Assembly (NCBI GenBank): GCA_964574395.1 | Contig: CAZNNL010000002.1 | Span: 1-64,000 of the forward strand | Source: JAXGQD01 sp964574395 | GTDB taxonomy: Bacteria; Bacillota; Clostridia; Saccharofermentanales; Fastidiosipilaceae | DNA length: 64,000 nucleotides | Direction: 5' to 3' | Part shown: positions 16,650 through 27,923 of the stretch, one piece after another | Layout: each line of letters starts with the position of its first letter | How positions within the stretch are numbered: the first letter of the stretch is position 1 | Translations under genes and position numbers: made by a program | Notes under the pieces: generated by a model | Databases searched by the model: none | Told to the model about the DNA's origin: nothing | Seen by the model: only the letters and a program-made list of their open reading frames with translations

Positions 16650-18136
16650 TTAAAGCATTTTCTTGAATTCGTCAGCCACGCTTTGTACTTGTGTACCGAT
16701 GATGACTTGGACTGAAGTTTTGCTAGGACGAACAACGCCAGCAACGCCAGCTTGTTTGATCTTTTTCTCGTCTACTAAGAGGTTGTCTTTTACTTCGAGA
16801 CGCAAACGCGTAATGCAGTTTTCAGCTGAAGTTACGTTATCTTTACCGCCAACGGCAGAGAGGATAGCAGCAGCGACTTCAGTGAAGTTATCGTTTGCAA
16901 GAACTAAAGCTTCTTCGCCAGCAGTCTCATCGTCGTCTTCACGACCAGGTGTTTTGAGATTGAAAGCTTTGATAACGGCATAGAAAATGACAAAGTAGAG
17001 AATTCCAACAACAATACCAATTGGGATAATCATCCAAGGATTGACAGCGCCTGGTGCTTTAAAGCTTAGGAACCAGTCAACAAATCCGGCGGAGAAGTTA
17101 AAGCCAGAGCGGACGGGTAAGAGTGCACAGACGATTGCTGACAAACCTGTTAGCAGTGCGTGAATGAGGTAGAGACCAGGGGCTAAGAACATGAAAGCAA
17201 ATTCCAGAGGTTCGGTGATACCCGTAAAGAATGAAGCCAAAGCAGCGGAGAAGAGCAAACCAGCTGCGATTTTCTTTTTGTTTTCTTTAGCAGTAACATA
17301 CATGGCTAATGCTGCACCAGGTAAACCGAACATCATGACTGGGAAGAAACCTGTCATGTAGATACCAGTAACAGATGTACCAGTTCCTGCGCCTGATGAG
17401 GCAATACCGGTAACAACTTCGGAGAATGGTTGGAGGTCTGGACCCCAGAAACGACCGATGTCATTGATGTTGGCTACGTCAAACCAGAAAACGCTGTTGA
17501 GCGCGTGGTGTAGACCGACGGGGATGAGCAAACGGTTGAAGAAGGCATAGATACCAGCACCAATGGGGCCGAGTGAAATGATGCCTTTGCCGAAATTGAC
17601 GAGTGCGCCGTAAATTACGGGCCAAGCTAAGTACATGGGAACACAAACGAGTAAGGTTGTGAAAGCTGTCATAATGGCGACTGAGCGTTTGCCGCTGAAG
17701 AAGCCAAAAGCAGGATGTAATTTAACTTGATGGAATTTGTTGTACATGGCACCACCGATTAAACCGGAGAGGATACCTGTAAATTGTGTATTGATTTTAC
17801 CAAATGCAGCAGGGACCTCGACGCCTTCGCCGAGATACAGGCCAACTGCGCCTGCAGAGAGAACAGTAGTTAAGGTTAAGAAAAAAACTAAACCAGCCAA
17901 ACCTGCTGTTCCGTCATTGTCTTTGGACATACCGACAGCCACACCGACTGCGAATAGCCATGACATGTTATCGATAATTGCTCCACCGGCTTTTAGCAGA
18001 ATAGCGCGAGCATGTTATTTGCACCCCAACCAGTTGGGTCAATCCAGTAACCAATACCCATGAGAATAGCTGCGACGGGCAGCGCTGCGACAGGGAGCAT
18101 TAAGGATCTTCCCAGTCTTTGCAGATACTTCATCAT
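16650..18136 (-). pseudogene. Glucose-type PTS EIICB, with a frameshift near residue 42
   Basis: Two frames together encode a glucose/N-acetylglucosamine-type sugar permease. The first frame starts at ATG 18136 or 18133 (MKYLQRLGRSLMLPVAALPV...GANNMLA). The second continues from about 18013 (ILLKAGGAIIDNMSWLFAVG...). A one-base deletion in a GCG(G)CT context near 18013 would join them. The remainder is a complete EIIC domain with about ten helices and a C-terminal EIIB domain with the phospho-cysteine in NCITRLRL. Everything past the lesion is intact, so this is either a recent mutation or a sequence error. A TTG/ATG restart (MSWLFAVG, 17966) would lack the first helix. Confidence 0.8.
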
Positions 18137-18408
18137 AAAAGAAACCCCTTTCATTTTGCGGAACCTTTCGCGCTTGTTGAAATTCGCGATATGCCCACCA
18201 CTGGTAAATTAAGAGCATTCGCCATGGCATATAGACAAATGAATTCACTTGCAAGATGCCATCATAATAAAAGCTGATAGGATATAACAAAATTAGAAAA
18301 GACTGCAAACCCCCTACAGCTCCTCTTTTTATCGCATAGCAAGCAAGGCAAGTCAATTGATTTTTTATTACAAAATCAGTAAAAAAATTGCCTTCTTTAA
18401 GAAAATAC
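18137..18408 (-). promoter_or_regulatory. Leader region of the PTS EIICB gene
   Basis: This gap of about 270 bases upstream of EIICB holds a candidate promoter on the minus strand, TTGACT then 17 bases then GATAAA (about 18325-18360), and a long untranslated leader. An AAAGGGG ribosome site precedes the start. A short inverted repeat (CGCG...CGCG) lies near 18160-18195. I could not find a clear antiterminator (RAT) sequence, so control by a BglG-type protein is not supported. Confidence 0.4.
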
Positions 18409-18449
18409 AAAAAACACGTTGAATGCCATCAAAATTCGCATTCAACGTG
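18409..18449 (-). terminator. Terminator of the PTS EIIA gene
   Basis: On the minus strand a perfect 12-bp stem (CACGTTGAATGC / GCATTCAACGTG) is followed by TTTTTT. It separates the EIIA gene from the EIICB gene, so each PTS gene has its own transcript. Confidence 0.9.
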
Positions 18450-18478
18450 CTTATCAAAATGACTAAATTGTGGTGGAC

Positions 18479-18982
18479 TTAGTTTTTCTTAACGGTCATG
18501 ACAATAGCGTCGGTAGAGACAGTTTTGCCAAAATCATCTTTATTAATTTCAATAGCAGAAAAGTCCCCTTTGTTCGTCAAAATCATGGGTGTAATTAAGT
18601 TATAGCCTTTAGCAGTTAAAGCGTCCAAATCAAATGAAATAAGTAAATCGCCTGCCTTGACCTGATCGTCAACTTTGACATGTGCCGTAAAGCCAGCGCC
18701 ATTTTCTTTTACGGTATCCAGACCAATGTGGAAAAGCAGCTCTGCGCCACCTGTCGTTGTCAAAGCGACCGCGTGAAGGGTATCAAAAACGAGGGTCATG
18801 ACACCATCAGCAGGTGCATATAATTTTCCCTCCGTAGGCATAATTGCAATTCCAGGACCTAACATTTCTTCGGCAAAAGTAGGGTCTGGTACTTCTTGCA
18901 CTGCTAAAAAAGTGCCCTTTAGTGGCGCATACAGCTTTTCGCCCTCATCTTTTGCAAACATCTTTTTTAAACCTTTAAACAT
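18479..18982 (-). CDS. Glucose-type PTS EIIA component
   Basis: The 167-residue product is a stand-alone EIIA of the glucose family, which passes phosphate from HPr to EIIB. The active His is His85 in LLFHIGLDTV, and His70 in DTLHAVAL is the second active-site histidine. The N-terminal MFKGLKKMF may be amphipathic, as in E. coli Crr. It lies upstream of the frameshifted EIICB gene, and it remains intact. It could also serve other EIIBC permeases that lack their own EIIA domain. Confidence 0.92.
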   Translation of the reverse strand: MFKGLKKMFAKDEGEKLYAPLKGTFLAVQEVPDPTFAEEMLGPGIAIMPTEGKLYAPADGVMTLVFDTLHAVALTTTGGAELLFHIGLDTVKENGAGFTAHVKVDDQVKAGDLLISFDLDALTAKGYNLITPMILTNKGDFSAIEINKDDFGKTVSTDAIVMTVKKN

Positions 18983-19021
18983 GGTGGTGTACCCCCGTCT
19001 TAAATTTGTTTATTTAACTTG

Positions 19022-19050
19022 AATGTACTGACAGATTGGAGCCTTGTCAA
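19022..19050 (-). promoter_or_regulatory. Promoter of the PTS EIIA gene
   Basis: On the minus strand a perfect TTGACA (19050-19045) and TACATT (19027-19022) are 17 bases apart and about 40 bases before the EIIA start. Confidence 0.65.
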
Positions 19051-19142
19051 TCTTTTTAAGGAAAAAAAGTTAGATTCTCGTAACTTCCTTGCTAAGGGGC
19101 TATGCTAGACTGTATAGGTTAAGAAACAATGGGGGATTTTCA

Positions 19143-21128
19143 ATGGTTCGCAAAGTTAAATACGATAATGACAGTATTTCTGCATTAAAAGGTGCAGATC
19201 GCGTACGCTTACGCCCCGCCGTCATTTTCGGCTCAGATGGTATTGAAGGATGCCAACATTCATTTTTTGAAATTCTTTCAAACTCTATAGACGAAGCACG
19301 TGAAGGACACGGCGACACGATAAAGGTAAAACGCTACCTTGATGGTTCGATGGAAGTCGAAGATTTTGGGCGTGGAATTCCTTTGGACTACAACTCGAAG
19401 GAAGAACGCTTTAACTGGGAACTTGTTTACTGTGAGTTATATGCAGGTGGAAAGTACCGCAATAATACTGGTGAGAACTATGAATTTAGCTTGGGTCTCA
19501 ATGGGCTTGGCGCAACAGCTACGCAGTATGCTTCACGTTGGTTTGATGTAACGGTATGGCGTGATGGCTTTAAGTACAGCTTGCATTTCGAGCGAGGTGA
19601 AAACTTGCTTGGGCTTCAAAAAGAAGACTTCCGTGGAAGAAGAACGGGTACTTTACAGCGCTGGCTTCCGGACAGAGACGTTTTTACGGAAACGCAGATT
19701 CCTTTGTTATATTTTCAGACGGTACTGAAACAACAAGCCATAGTCAATAAAGGTGTTAAATTTGTCTTTAAAGATGAAATCGAAGGTATTGAAGAAGAAT
19801 ACCTCTATCCTGAGGGGATTTTGGGCTATGTTGAAGAACTCGATCAGGAGAACGGCTTGAGCAAGCCTGTCTATCTTGAAACTGAGGGGAGAGGCAGAGA
19901 TCGTTCGGATAAAGAAGATTATAAAGTGAAGGCGGAGCTCGCTTTTGCCTTTAATAATAACGAAAATTTGACGGCGTTTTTCCATAACTCGAGTTGGTTG
20001 GAATATGGTGGTTCGCCTGATAAAGCGGTTCGTCTTTCTTTTGTCAACGTCTTTGATCGTTTGGCAAAAGAACGCAATAAATACAAGGCCAATGAAAGTA
20101 AAATTGCCTTCGGAGACATCGAAGACAGTTTAATTATTGTTATCAACTCATTTTCGACGCAAACCTCATATGAGAACCAGACTAAAAAAGCCATCAATAA
20201 TAAATTTATTCAAGATTTCTTGAATGAATTTTTACGGGAGCACTTGTCCATTTGGGCTACAGAAAACTACCAAGAATCTGAAAAGGTTTTAGAACAAATT
20301 CTGGTCAACAAACGCAGTCGGGAGTCAGCTGAGAAACAGCGCCTCAATTTAAAAAAACAATTGATGGGCAGAATGGATCTGACCAATCGCGTTAAGAAAT
20401 TCGTCGATTGTCGCACCAAGGATGTGACGCGTCGTGAACTTTACATAGTTGAAGGAGATTCAGCTTTAGGTTCCACTAAAATGGGCCGCGATTCAGAATT
20501 TCAAGCGATCATGCCTGTTAGGGGTAAAATCCTTAACTGCTTGAAAGCGGATTTGAATGCGATATTTAAGAATGAAATTATCACAGACCTCATTAAGGTG
20601 TTGGGCTGCGGTGTCGAGGTAAGCAGTAAACAAAACAAGGATATCTCGTCCTTTGATTTGAACGCTTTACGTTGGAACCGAATTATTATTTGTACGGATG
20701 CAGACGTTGATGGTTTTCAAATTCGTACGCTGATCTTAGCGATGTTTTATCGCCTTATCCCTACATTGTTGACTGAGGGTAAAGTCTTTATTGCGGAGTC
20801 CCCACTCTTTGAAATTAGCCTGCGCCGTGACAAGGATGAGCGTACCTTTTTCGCCTACGATGAGCGTGAGAAAACAGAGCTTCTCAAGCGTTTTGGCAGT
20901 GATAAGGTCAATATTCAACGTTCCAAAGGCTTGGGTGAGAACGAACCAGAGATGATGTGGGAAACCACCATGAATCCCGCGTCTAGGAGATTAATAAAGG
21001 TTTTACCTACAGATGCGCTTGAGACGGCGCGTGTCTTTGACTTGCTCTTGGGTAATGACCTCAGCGGTCGCAAAGAGCATATAGAAAACAATGGGCATCT
21101 CTATTTAGAAATGTTGGATTTGGCTTAA
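19143..21128 (+). CDS. Type IIA topoisomerase subunit B (ParE/GyrB-like)
   Basis: The product (about 661 residues) is a DNA topoisomerase ATPase subunit. It has the GHKL ATP site (EILSNSIDEA, DFGRGIP, LGLNGLGATA), a transducer domain and a C-terminal TOPRIM domain with VEGDSALGS and CTDADVDG. The residue after the SA in the TOPRIM motif is Leu, where typical gyrases have Gly (EGDSAGGS). Many Clostridia have this second, divergent pair beside a canonical gyrase, so topoisomerase IV is the more likely role. ATG 19143 follows GGGGGA. The A subunit starts 55 bases downstream. Confidence 0.88.
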   Translation: MVRKVKYDNDSISALKGADRVRLRPAVIFGSDGIEGCQHSFFEILSNSIDEAREGHGDTIKVKRYLDGSMEVEDFGRGIPLDYNSKEERFNWELVYCELYAGGKYRNNTGENYEFSLGLNGLGATATQYASRWFDVTVWRDGFKYSLHFERGENLLGLQKEDFRGRRTGTLQRWLPDRDVFTETQIPLLYFQTVLKQQAIVNKGVKFVFKDEIEGIEEEYLYPEGILGYVEELDQENGLSKPVYLETEGRGRDRSDKEDYKVKAELAFAFNNNENLTAFFHNSSWLEYGGSPDKAVRLSFVNVFDRLAKERNKYKANESKIAFGDIEDSLIIVINSFSTQTSYENQTKKAINNKFIQDFLNEFLREHLSIWATENYQESEKVLEQILVNKRSRESAEKQRLNLKKQLMGRMDLTNRVKKFVDCRTKDVTRRELYIVEGDSALGSTKMGRDSEFQAIMPVRGKILNCLKADLNAIFKNEIITDLIKVLGCGVEVSSKQNKDISSFDLNALRWNRIIICTDADVDGFQIRTLILAMFYRLIPTLLTEGKVFIAESPLFEISLRRDKDERTFFAYDEREKTELLKRFGSDKVNIQRSKGLGENEPEMMWETTMNPASRRLIKVLPTDALETARVFDLLLGNDLSGRKEHIENNGHLYLEMLDLA

Positions 21129-21183
21129 TTAATAGCTGGTTTCAGTGAGCGGCAGAAAATAACTAGCAAAAGTAAAGGGAATT

Positions 21184-23415
21184 ATGGCAAAGAAAAGCAA
21201 AGAAACACCAATACCGGAACAAGACGAAGCACATATTCAACAACAGGCTATTACAGATACGCTTGAAACCAACTACATGCCCTATGCAATGAGCGTCATT
21301 GTTTCCCGTGCTATCCCTGAAATTGATGGGTTCAAACCAGCACATCGCAAGCTACTCTATACTATGTATAAAATGGGACTTTTAGGCGGTTCAAGAACGA
21401 AGTCCGCCAACATTGTTGGTCAAACAATGAAGCTTAACCCTCACGGCGACCAAACTATATATGAAACGATGGTTAGATTAACGCGGGGAAATGCTGCCCT
21501 CTTACATCCATACATTGATTCTAAAGGTAACTTTGGCAAACAGTACTCACGGGATATGGCGTATGCGGCACCACGTTATACAGAGGCAAAACTAGATAAG
21601 TTTTGTGAAAACATTTTCAATGATATCGATAAAGACGTTATTGAGATGGTGGATAACTATGATGGAACCATGAAGGAGCCCTTGCTTTTGCCAGCAGCCT
21701 TCCCTTCCATACTAGTTAATGCCAATCAAGGTATCGCCGTCGGCATGGCCAGCAATATTTGTTCCTTTAATTTAAGAGAAGTCTGTGAAGCCACCATTGC
21801 GTACATTAAAGATCCTGCTTGTGACTTACTAGAATACATGCCCGCACCGGACTTTTCGGGTGGCGGGGAATTAGTTTATGACATGGCGGAAATGGCAGAG
21901 ATTTATAAAACCGGACGCGGTTCTATGAAGCTTCGGGCGCGTTACCGTGTTGATAAAGCGAATAGTTTGATTGAAATTTTTGAGATTCCCTATTCGACCA
22001 ACGTTGAGACAATAATTGAAGACATTACTGCACTCGTTAAGAGTAATAAGATAAAAGATATCGTAGATGTACGCGATGAAACGGACTTGAATGGCTTAAA
22101 GGTAACTATTGATTACCGTAAGAATGTCGATCCGGAGCAGTTGATTCAGCGTTTGATTTTGCTAAAGACGCGCTTACAAGACACTTTTTCCTGCAATTTT
22201 AATATTTTGATTAATGGGACGCCACGCGTACTGGGAGTGAAACAAATCATCGCCGAGTGGTTATCTTTCCGCAGACAGTGTGTGCGTCGTGGCTTAGCGC
22301 ATGATTTACAAAAGAAACAAGAGCGCCTTCATTTGCTCAAAGGTCTTGAGAAGATTCTGCTAGATATTGATAAGGCGATTGCCATTATCCGCAAAACAGA
22401 AAAAGACGTAGATGTCATTCCAAACCTCATGGAAGGTTTTGAGATTGATGCCTTGCAAGCTGAGTACGTGGCAGAAATTAAATTGCGTCATCTAAATAGA
22501 CAATATATTTTGCAGCGTATTGCAGATATCAAAAAACTTAAAACAGAAATTAAAGCAATTCAAGAACTATTGGCTGACAATGAAAAAATTGATGAGGTGA
22601 TAAGTGGTCAACTAGCTGAAATCGCTAAGAACTATGGACACGATCGTCTCACGCAATTGGTACTGGCTGACGAAATAGAAGTCATTACAAAAGATGACAT
22701 GATTGAAGATTATAATATAAAAATGTTTCTTACCGCACATGGCTATATCAAGAAATTAGCGCTTACTAGTCTACGATCAGCAGGCGAATTAAAGACCAAA
22801 GATGACGATGAAATTGTGCAAGATTTAGATGCGTCTAACAAGCAAGAGATAATTTTGTTTTCTAACCAGGGCAACGCTTATAAACTTTTTGTACATGAAA
22901 TTCCGGACCATAAACCATCAGACCTAGGAAGCTATGGACAGAATTTATTGGACTTAGAAGATGGGGAAACTATCGTCTATATGTATTTACCTCATGACTA
23001 TACAGGATCCCTGATTGCGGGATTTGAGAACGGGAAAGTGGCACGCTTTACAAGTGACAGCTTTGTAACGAAGACGCGTCGCCGAAAACTCCTCAATGCA
23101 TTTAGCATGAAATCACCTTTGGTAGCGCTCTATGCTTATGATGAAGAACACCCTGATTATTTTCTGCTAAATGATGCGCATAAATTAATCCTATTTGACG
23201 TTAATTTACTTACCTTAATGAGCAGTCGTAATACGCAAGGCGTACAAGTTTTAGGCATGAAGAAGGGCCAAAAAATTGTGCGTTTCAAACCGGTCTCGAA
23301 AGTAGATATTGAAGACTCAGAGTATTATCGTATTAGAAAAATTCCCGCAAGAGGCTTTTACTTAAAAGAGGATGATTTGTCTGCCAGACAACAAAGTCTG
23401 ATACCTGAAGAATAA
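21184..23415 (+). CDS. Type IIA topoisomerase subunit A (ParC/GyrA-like)
   Basis: The 743-residue partner of the preceding subunit B carries the DNA breakage domain with catalytic Tyr132 in AAPRYTE, the quinolone-region segment HGDQTIYETMVRL (about 87-99), a long coiled coil (about 365-480) and a C-terminal beta-pinwheel (about 490-730). I do not see a GyrA-box (QRRGGKG) in the pinwheel, which favours topoisomerase IV over gyrase. The A/B pair is a two-gene operon ended by a terminator. Confidence 0.88.
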   Translation: MAKKSKETPIPEQDEAHIQQQAITDTLETNYMPYAMSVIVSRAIPEIDGFKPAHRKLLYTMYKMGLLGGSRTKSANIVGQTMKLNPHGDQTIYETMVRLTRGNAALLHPYIDSKGNFGKQYSRDMAYAAPRYTEAKLDKFCENIFNDIDKDVIEMVDNYDGTMKEPLLLPAAFPSILVNANQGIAVGMASNICSFNLREVCEATIAYIKDPACDLLEYMPAPDFSGGGELVYDMAEMAEIYKTGRGSMKLRARYRVDKANSLIEIFEIPYSTNVETIIEDITALVKSNKIKDIVDVRDETDLNGLKVTIDYRKNVDPEQLIQRLILLKTRLQDTFSCNFNILINGTPRVLGVKQIIAEWLSFRRQCVRRGLAHDLQKKQERLHLLKGLEKILLDIDKAIAIIRKTEKDVDVIPNLMEGFEIDALQAEYVAEIKLRHLNRQYILQRIADIKKLKTEIKAIQELLADNEKIDEVISGQLAEIAKNYGHDRLTQLVLADEIEVITKDDMIEDYNIKMFLTAHGYIKKLALTSLRSAGELKTKDDDEIVQDLDASNKQEIILFSNQGNAYKLFVHEIPDHKPSDLGSYGQNLLDLEDGETIVYMYLPHDYTGSLIAGFENGKVARFTSDSFVTKTRRRKLLNAFSMKSPLVALYAYDEEHPDYFLLNDAHKLILFDVNLLTLMSSRNTQGVQVLGMKKGQKIVRFKPVSKVDIEDSEYYRIRKIPARGFYLKEDDLSARQQSLIPEE

Positions 23416-23421
23416 AGAAAA

Positions 23422-23450
23422 GACCCACGTTTTCTCGAAATACGTGGGTC
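23422..23450. terminator. Terminator between parC-like gene and aspartate kinase gene
   Basis: A perfect 9-bp stem (GACCCACGT / ACGTGGGTC) lies between two convergent genes. The minus-strand side is followed by a T-rich run, so it probably serves both directions. Confidence 0.75.
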
Positions 23451-23475
23451 GTACTTTAATTATCTGCTATTGAAC

Positions 23476-24831
23476 TTAGCGTAAGAAAAACTCTCTGTAT
23501 AATTCCTTAATTGCGTAATTACAGAAACTCTCTTTAATACCAAAGATAACGGATATTTCTGAAGCACCTTGGATGATGAGCTCTAAGTTGACACCGGCGC
23601 GGCTTAAGGCATTGGTAGCTTTGGCCGTGACACCAACCGTTTGTGCCATGGCATCACCAACAATCATAACGATAGCAATTCCGCGTTCAACGTTGATTGT
23701 TTCGAGCTGCAACTCATCGATAAGACGCTTGATGACGAGTTTTTCTTTTTCGGGAGGGAAGACCTCATTTTTCAATACGATGGATAATGAATCAATACCT
23801 GACGGCATATGCTCAAAAGGAATGCTGAAATCTGCTAGGATCTGCAAAACCTTCAGTGCAAAACCAACCTCACGGTTCATGAGATATTTGCTCATATGCA
23901 GAATAGTGAATCCCTTACTACCAGCAATACCCGTGACGACACTTTCATAGTTCTTGCGTTTAAAGAGTATATTGGTTCCATCTGCGTGTGGATTGTTTGT
24001 ATTTCTTATATTAACTGGAATGGATTTCAAAGCTGTTGGAGCAAGCGCTTCTTCGTGCAGTACGGTAAAGCCAGCATACGCAAGTTCGCGCATTTCAGAA
24101 TAACTAATTTCTTTAATGGCCTGTGGACGTTCCACGATAGAAGGATTAACAGAGTAAACATTATCTACGTCAGTCCAATTTTCATAAACGGTCGCGTCAA
24201 CAGCGTTTGCTAAAATAGCCCCGGTGATATCGGATCCACCTCGCGAGAAGGTGAGGATACGACCATCAGGACGAACGCCAAAGAAACCAGGAAAAATGAT
24301 GGTGCCTTTATGCTTAGCGAAATTATCTCTAATGCGGTCATAGGACTCTGGCAAAACGCGCGCATTACCACTCTCACTACTTAGCACTAAACCAGCCTCG
24401 GCTGGGGAAATATATACTGCTTCCTCTCCGATACTTTTCAGATAAGAAGCTACCAGCTGCGCACAAAGGTCTTCGCCTGCCGCTTTTAAAGCATCGCTTA
24501 AATCGCGTGTGTTGTCTTTGTTTTTCTTGATGCGTTGAGAGAGGTCATTTTCGACAAAATCTGCGAAACCTTCTTCCATGCCTAAATCTTCAGCAATTTG
24601 GCCAAAGCGTTCGGAAATGGCGCGCATTTCGTTTTTGCCATCATAACCAGAAATAATTGCATTACCAAGGGAAATGAGCAGGTCAGTCACTTTGATGTCT
24701 TCGCGATGACGTTTTCCTGGAGCTGATACTACAACGACGCGTCTTTCGTTTTCTGAGAGAACGATGTCACAAACCTTACGGATTTGTTTGGCGTCAGCTA
24801 GGGACGACCCACCGAATTTACATACCTTCAT
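23476..24831 (-). CDS. Aspartate kinase
   Basis: The 451-residue enzyme phosphorylates aspartate, the first step to lysine, threonine and methionine. The ATP-binding start VCKFGGSSLADA, the FSRGGSDITGA segment and the YENWTDVDNVYSVNP segment are typical. Two ACT domains (about 300-450) with HMPSGIDSLS and the VGVTAKATNALSRAGVN motif give feedback control by an amino acid; which one is not predictable. No lysine riboswitch or other long leader is visible: only 83 bases separate it from the upstream kinase gene. Confidence 0.93.
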   Translation of the reverse strand: MKVCKFGGSSLADAKQIRKVCDIVLSENERRVVVVSAPGKRHREDIKVTDLLISLGNAIISGYDGKNEMRAISERFGQIAEDLGMEEGFADFVENDLSQRIKKNKDNTRDLSDALKAAGEDLCAQLVASYLKSIGEEAVYISPAEAGLVLSSESGNARVLPESYDRIRDNFAKHKGTIIFPGFFGVRPDGRILTFSRGGSDITGAILANAVDATVYENWTDVDNVYSVNPSIVERPQAIKEISYSEMRELAYAGFTVLHEEALAPTALKSIPVNIRNTNNPHADGTNILFKRKNYESVVTGIAGSKGFTILHMSKYLMNREVGFALKVLQILADFSIPFEHMPSGIDSLSIVLKNEVFPPEKEKLVIKRLIDELQLETINVERGIAIVMIVGDAMAQTVGVTAKATNALSRAGVNLELIIQGASEISVIFGIKESFCNYAIKELYREFFLR

Positions 24832-24914
24832 TCAATATGACCCTCCTGTGAACGCGCTTATTATATGCAATGGGGGCCTTGATTTCAAGGATATTAGGCA
24901 CTTGCCTTCAAAAC

Positions 24915-27076
24915 TTAATGTATAGGGGCCACCTCATATCCATCTGAGGGGAGCGTAAGTAGTGCAACAAACAAATCATCTTCCAAACGAATTTCTAAGG
25001 TTGCGCCGATTTGTTCGGCGAGACTTCTGGCGATTGAAAGCCCGAGGCCACTGCTGCTAGTGCTGCGCGATTCGTCGCCTCGAACAAAGCGTTCAAACAA
25101 TTCATCAAGGTCTTTTTCTAAGCGTTCTGCTGAAATGTTTTTTACTTCTATTTCGTAACTGTTTGTGTGCTGTCGTAGGCTCAGATAAACACGTGAACCA
25201 GTGAGGGCATATTTGGAGGCATTACTCAAGATATTATCCAAAATGCGTGATAAGTGGCGTGGGTCACTTAGTACTTCTTGCTCATCTGCTTGCATATTTT
25301 CGGGTAATCGCAGAACCACTTCTAGTTGACGTTCTTTGAAACGTTCGCTATATTCTCCAACTTGTTGTCTGAGCATTTCAGGCAAGTTGATACTTTCTGC
25401 ATGATAACTAAGATTTCCTGACAATGCTTTTGAAGCATCGATTAAATCTTCTGTTAATGTGCGCAAGCGGGCGCTTTTGTTGTCCAGGATTTGTAGATAC
25501 TCGTTTGCTTTTGGGCTTCCGAGTGGCTCTTGTTTTAACAAATCTATGTAGTTGATGATAGATGTTAATGGTGTGCGCAAGTCATGGGAAACGTTTGTGA
25601 TTAGTTCAGTTTTCAAGCGTTCGTTTCTCGAATCGCGTTCCACTGCATCTTTAATTATGCCGCGGATATCCCCAAGTTCATTAGCCAGTGGAACGTACTC
25701 AAGTGGCATATGTTGGATGCTAGCTTGGGCTTTGAAGTCACCGGAGCGCAGGGTGGACATTTGCCACTCTAATGCTGCAATTGCATTTAAGCTGCGCCAC
25801 TGTCTTCCGATAAGATAGACAAGCGGGAAAAGCACGAACAAAGCACAAAGAAATACGAATGCACCTAGCCCAAGCACAGCAGAAAGAAAGAATATCAAGA
25901 AAATTCCGCCCAAGAAGTAAAAGGCAATCAAACGAACGAACTTAGCTTTACTATCCGCTCCTATAAAGAGATGCAAGAAGTTTATGAGCTTCCTAACAAT
26001 TTTGCGGATGCCTTCCCATATACTCTGCAAAAGTCTGAAACTAAGAAAACTTTTCAGTAGGGTTTTAGTTTTGATGCGGCGAATGACTGAAAGAGCAACG
26101 GTTTGTACTATCAGTAAACCAAAATAGGGAAGGGATAGAATAGGCCATGTGTCCTTTAGTCGAAAAGCGAGAGTAGCTTGAGGAATGAGATAGAGACTAT
26201 CATTAGTATAAGCAGCGGGTACGAACTTATCGAAGAGTACGAAAAAAACGTAAACAATCAAAGCAAACATAGCCAAGACAAGTGGGGCGATAACATCTAG
26301 CGGAAGACTATCAAAAGGCGTTAAAAGGGGTCCCTCTATGCTTTTCTCAGAACTACTTTCTTTCTTTGTCCTATATCCACAGGCGTATACCAGATAGAGC
26401 AATAACGAGATTAGTAATATGCCACTAGAAACTGCAACAGTGTAAAAAATAGGTATCATTTGCTCTGCGGACTGATAACTTCTTTCCTTCAAAGCAAGTG
26501 TTGAACCCTCGGGAAACTTATCTTTTACAGAAAAGGCTATGATGCCATTATTAGTGCCTGCGTATAGATTGGGTAGCGTCAGATTCTGAATTTGTCCCCC
26601 ACCATACTTCAAAAAATCACTCGAATTGAAATCGTAAACATAATCGTAGTTTTCTAAAATCTCTTGCGTATCCGAAAATCTGTCTTTAACTGCTTCGTCG
26701 TTGGTGTATGCCGGCAAGGAGTCGTTTGGCCAATACCAAAAATTGAGTGCGGAAGATGGTAGCAAGTCTTCAGCGATTACTTGCGTGCCTTTTTTGGGGT
26801 TTGAATTAAGAAGAAGCGTACTGTAGCTTATTGATGCTGTATCATCATGATAAAGGTTTTCTATAGGATTCGGATAAAGTTTCTCGCTAATATCTGAAGC
26901 CTCATGTATCAGCGCTGTTTCGTAGGTCATTGATTGGCTATATTGGGTGTTTTCACGATATCCGAAACTATATATTGAATCGATTGAAAAGACACTAATA
27001 ACAATGGCAAAAAAACATATCGGCAAAAGAAGAAACGCCACACCTTTCAATATCACATTGGTTCGTAAATTCTTCA

Positions 27077-27077
<1 letters not shown>
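24915..27077 (-). CDS. Membrane sensor histidine kinase
   Basis: The 720-residue sensor has a membrane helix near the N-terminus, an extracytoplasmic domain of about 180 residues (about 35-205), then several further helices between about 205 and 425. The cytoplasmic kinase core has the H-box SHDLRTPLTS, the N-box ILDNILSNASKYA, and the G-box SSGLGLSIARS. The multi-helix middle is unusual for an OmpR-partner kinase. ATG 27077 overlaps the regulator stop by one base (TAATG). The signal is unknown. Confidence 0.9.
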
Positions 27078-27796
<719 letters not shown>

Positions 27797-27923
27797 AAGC
27801 CTGCACCTCTTTCTTGGGTTAATTCTACTTGAATTTTGGAAAAGGGTTTTAATAATTCGTTAAGATAAGACAAGGTGCTAGGATTTGTAAATCTAGTTGA
27901 CAGGCATATTTTTCGAGAAACTA

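Noticed and set aside
18005..18020. Programmed frameshifting in the PTS gene
   Set aside because: No slippery heptamer or downstream pseudoknot is evident, and the family does not use frameshifting. A lost base explains it.
23476..24914. Lysine riboswitch upstream of aspartate kinase
   Set aside because: Only 83 bases separate the gene from its upstream neighbour, too short for the riboswitch, and no conserved core is visible.
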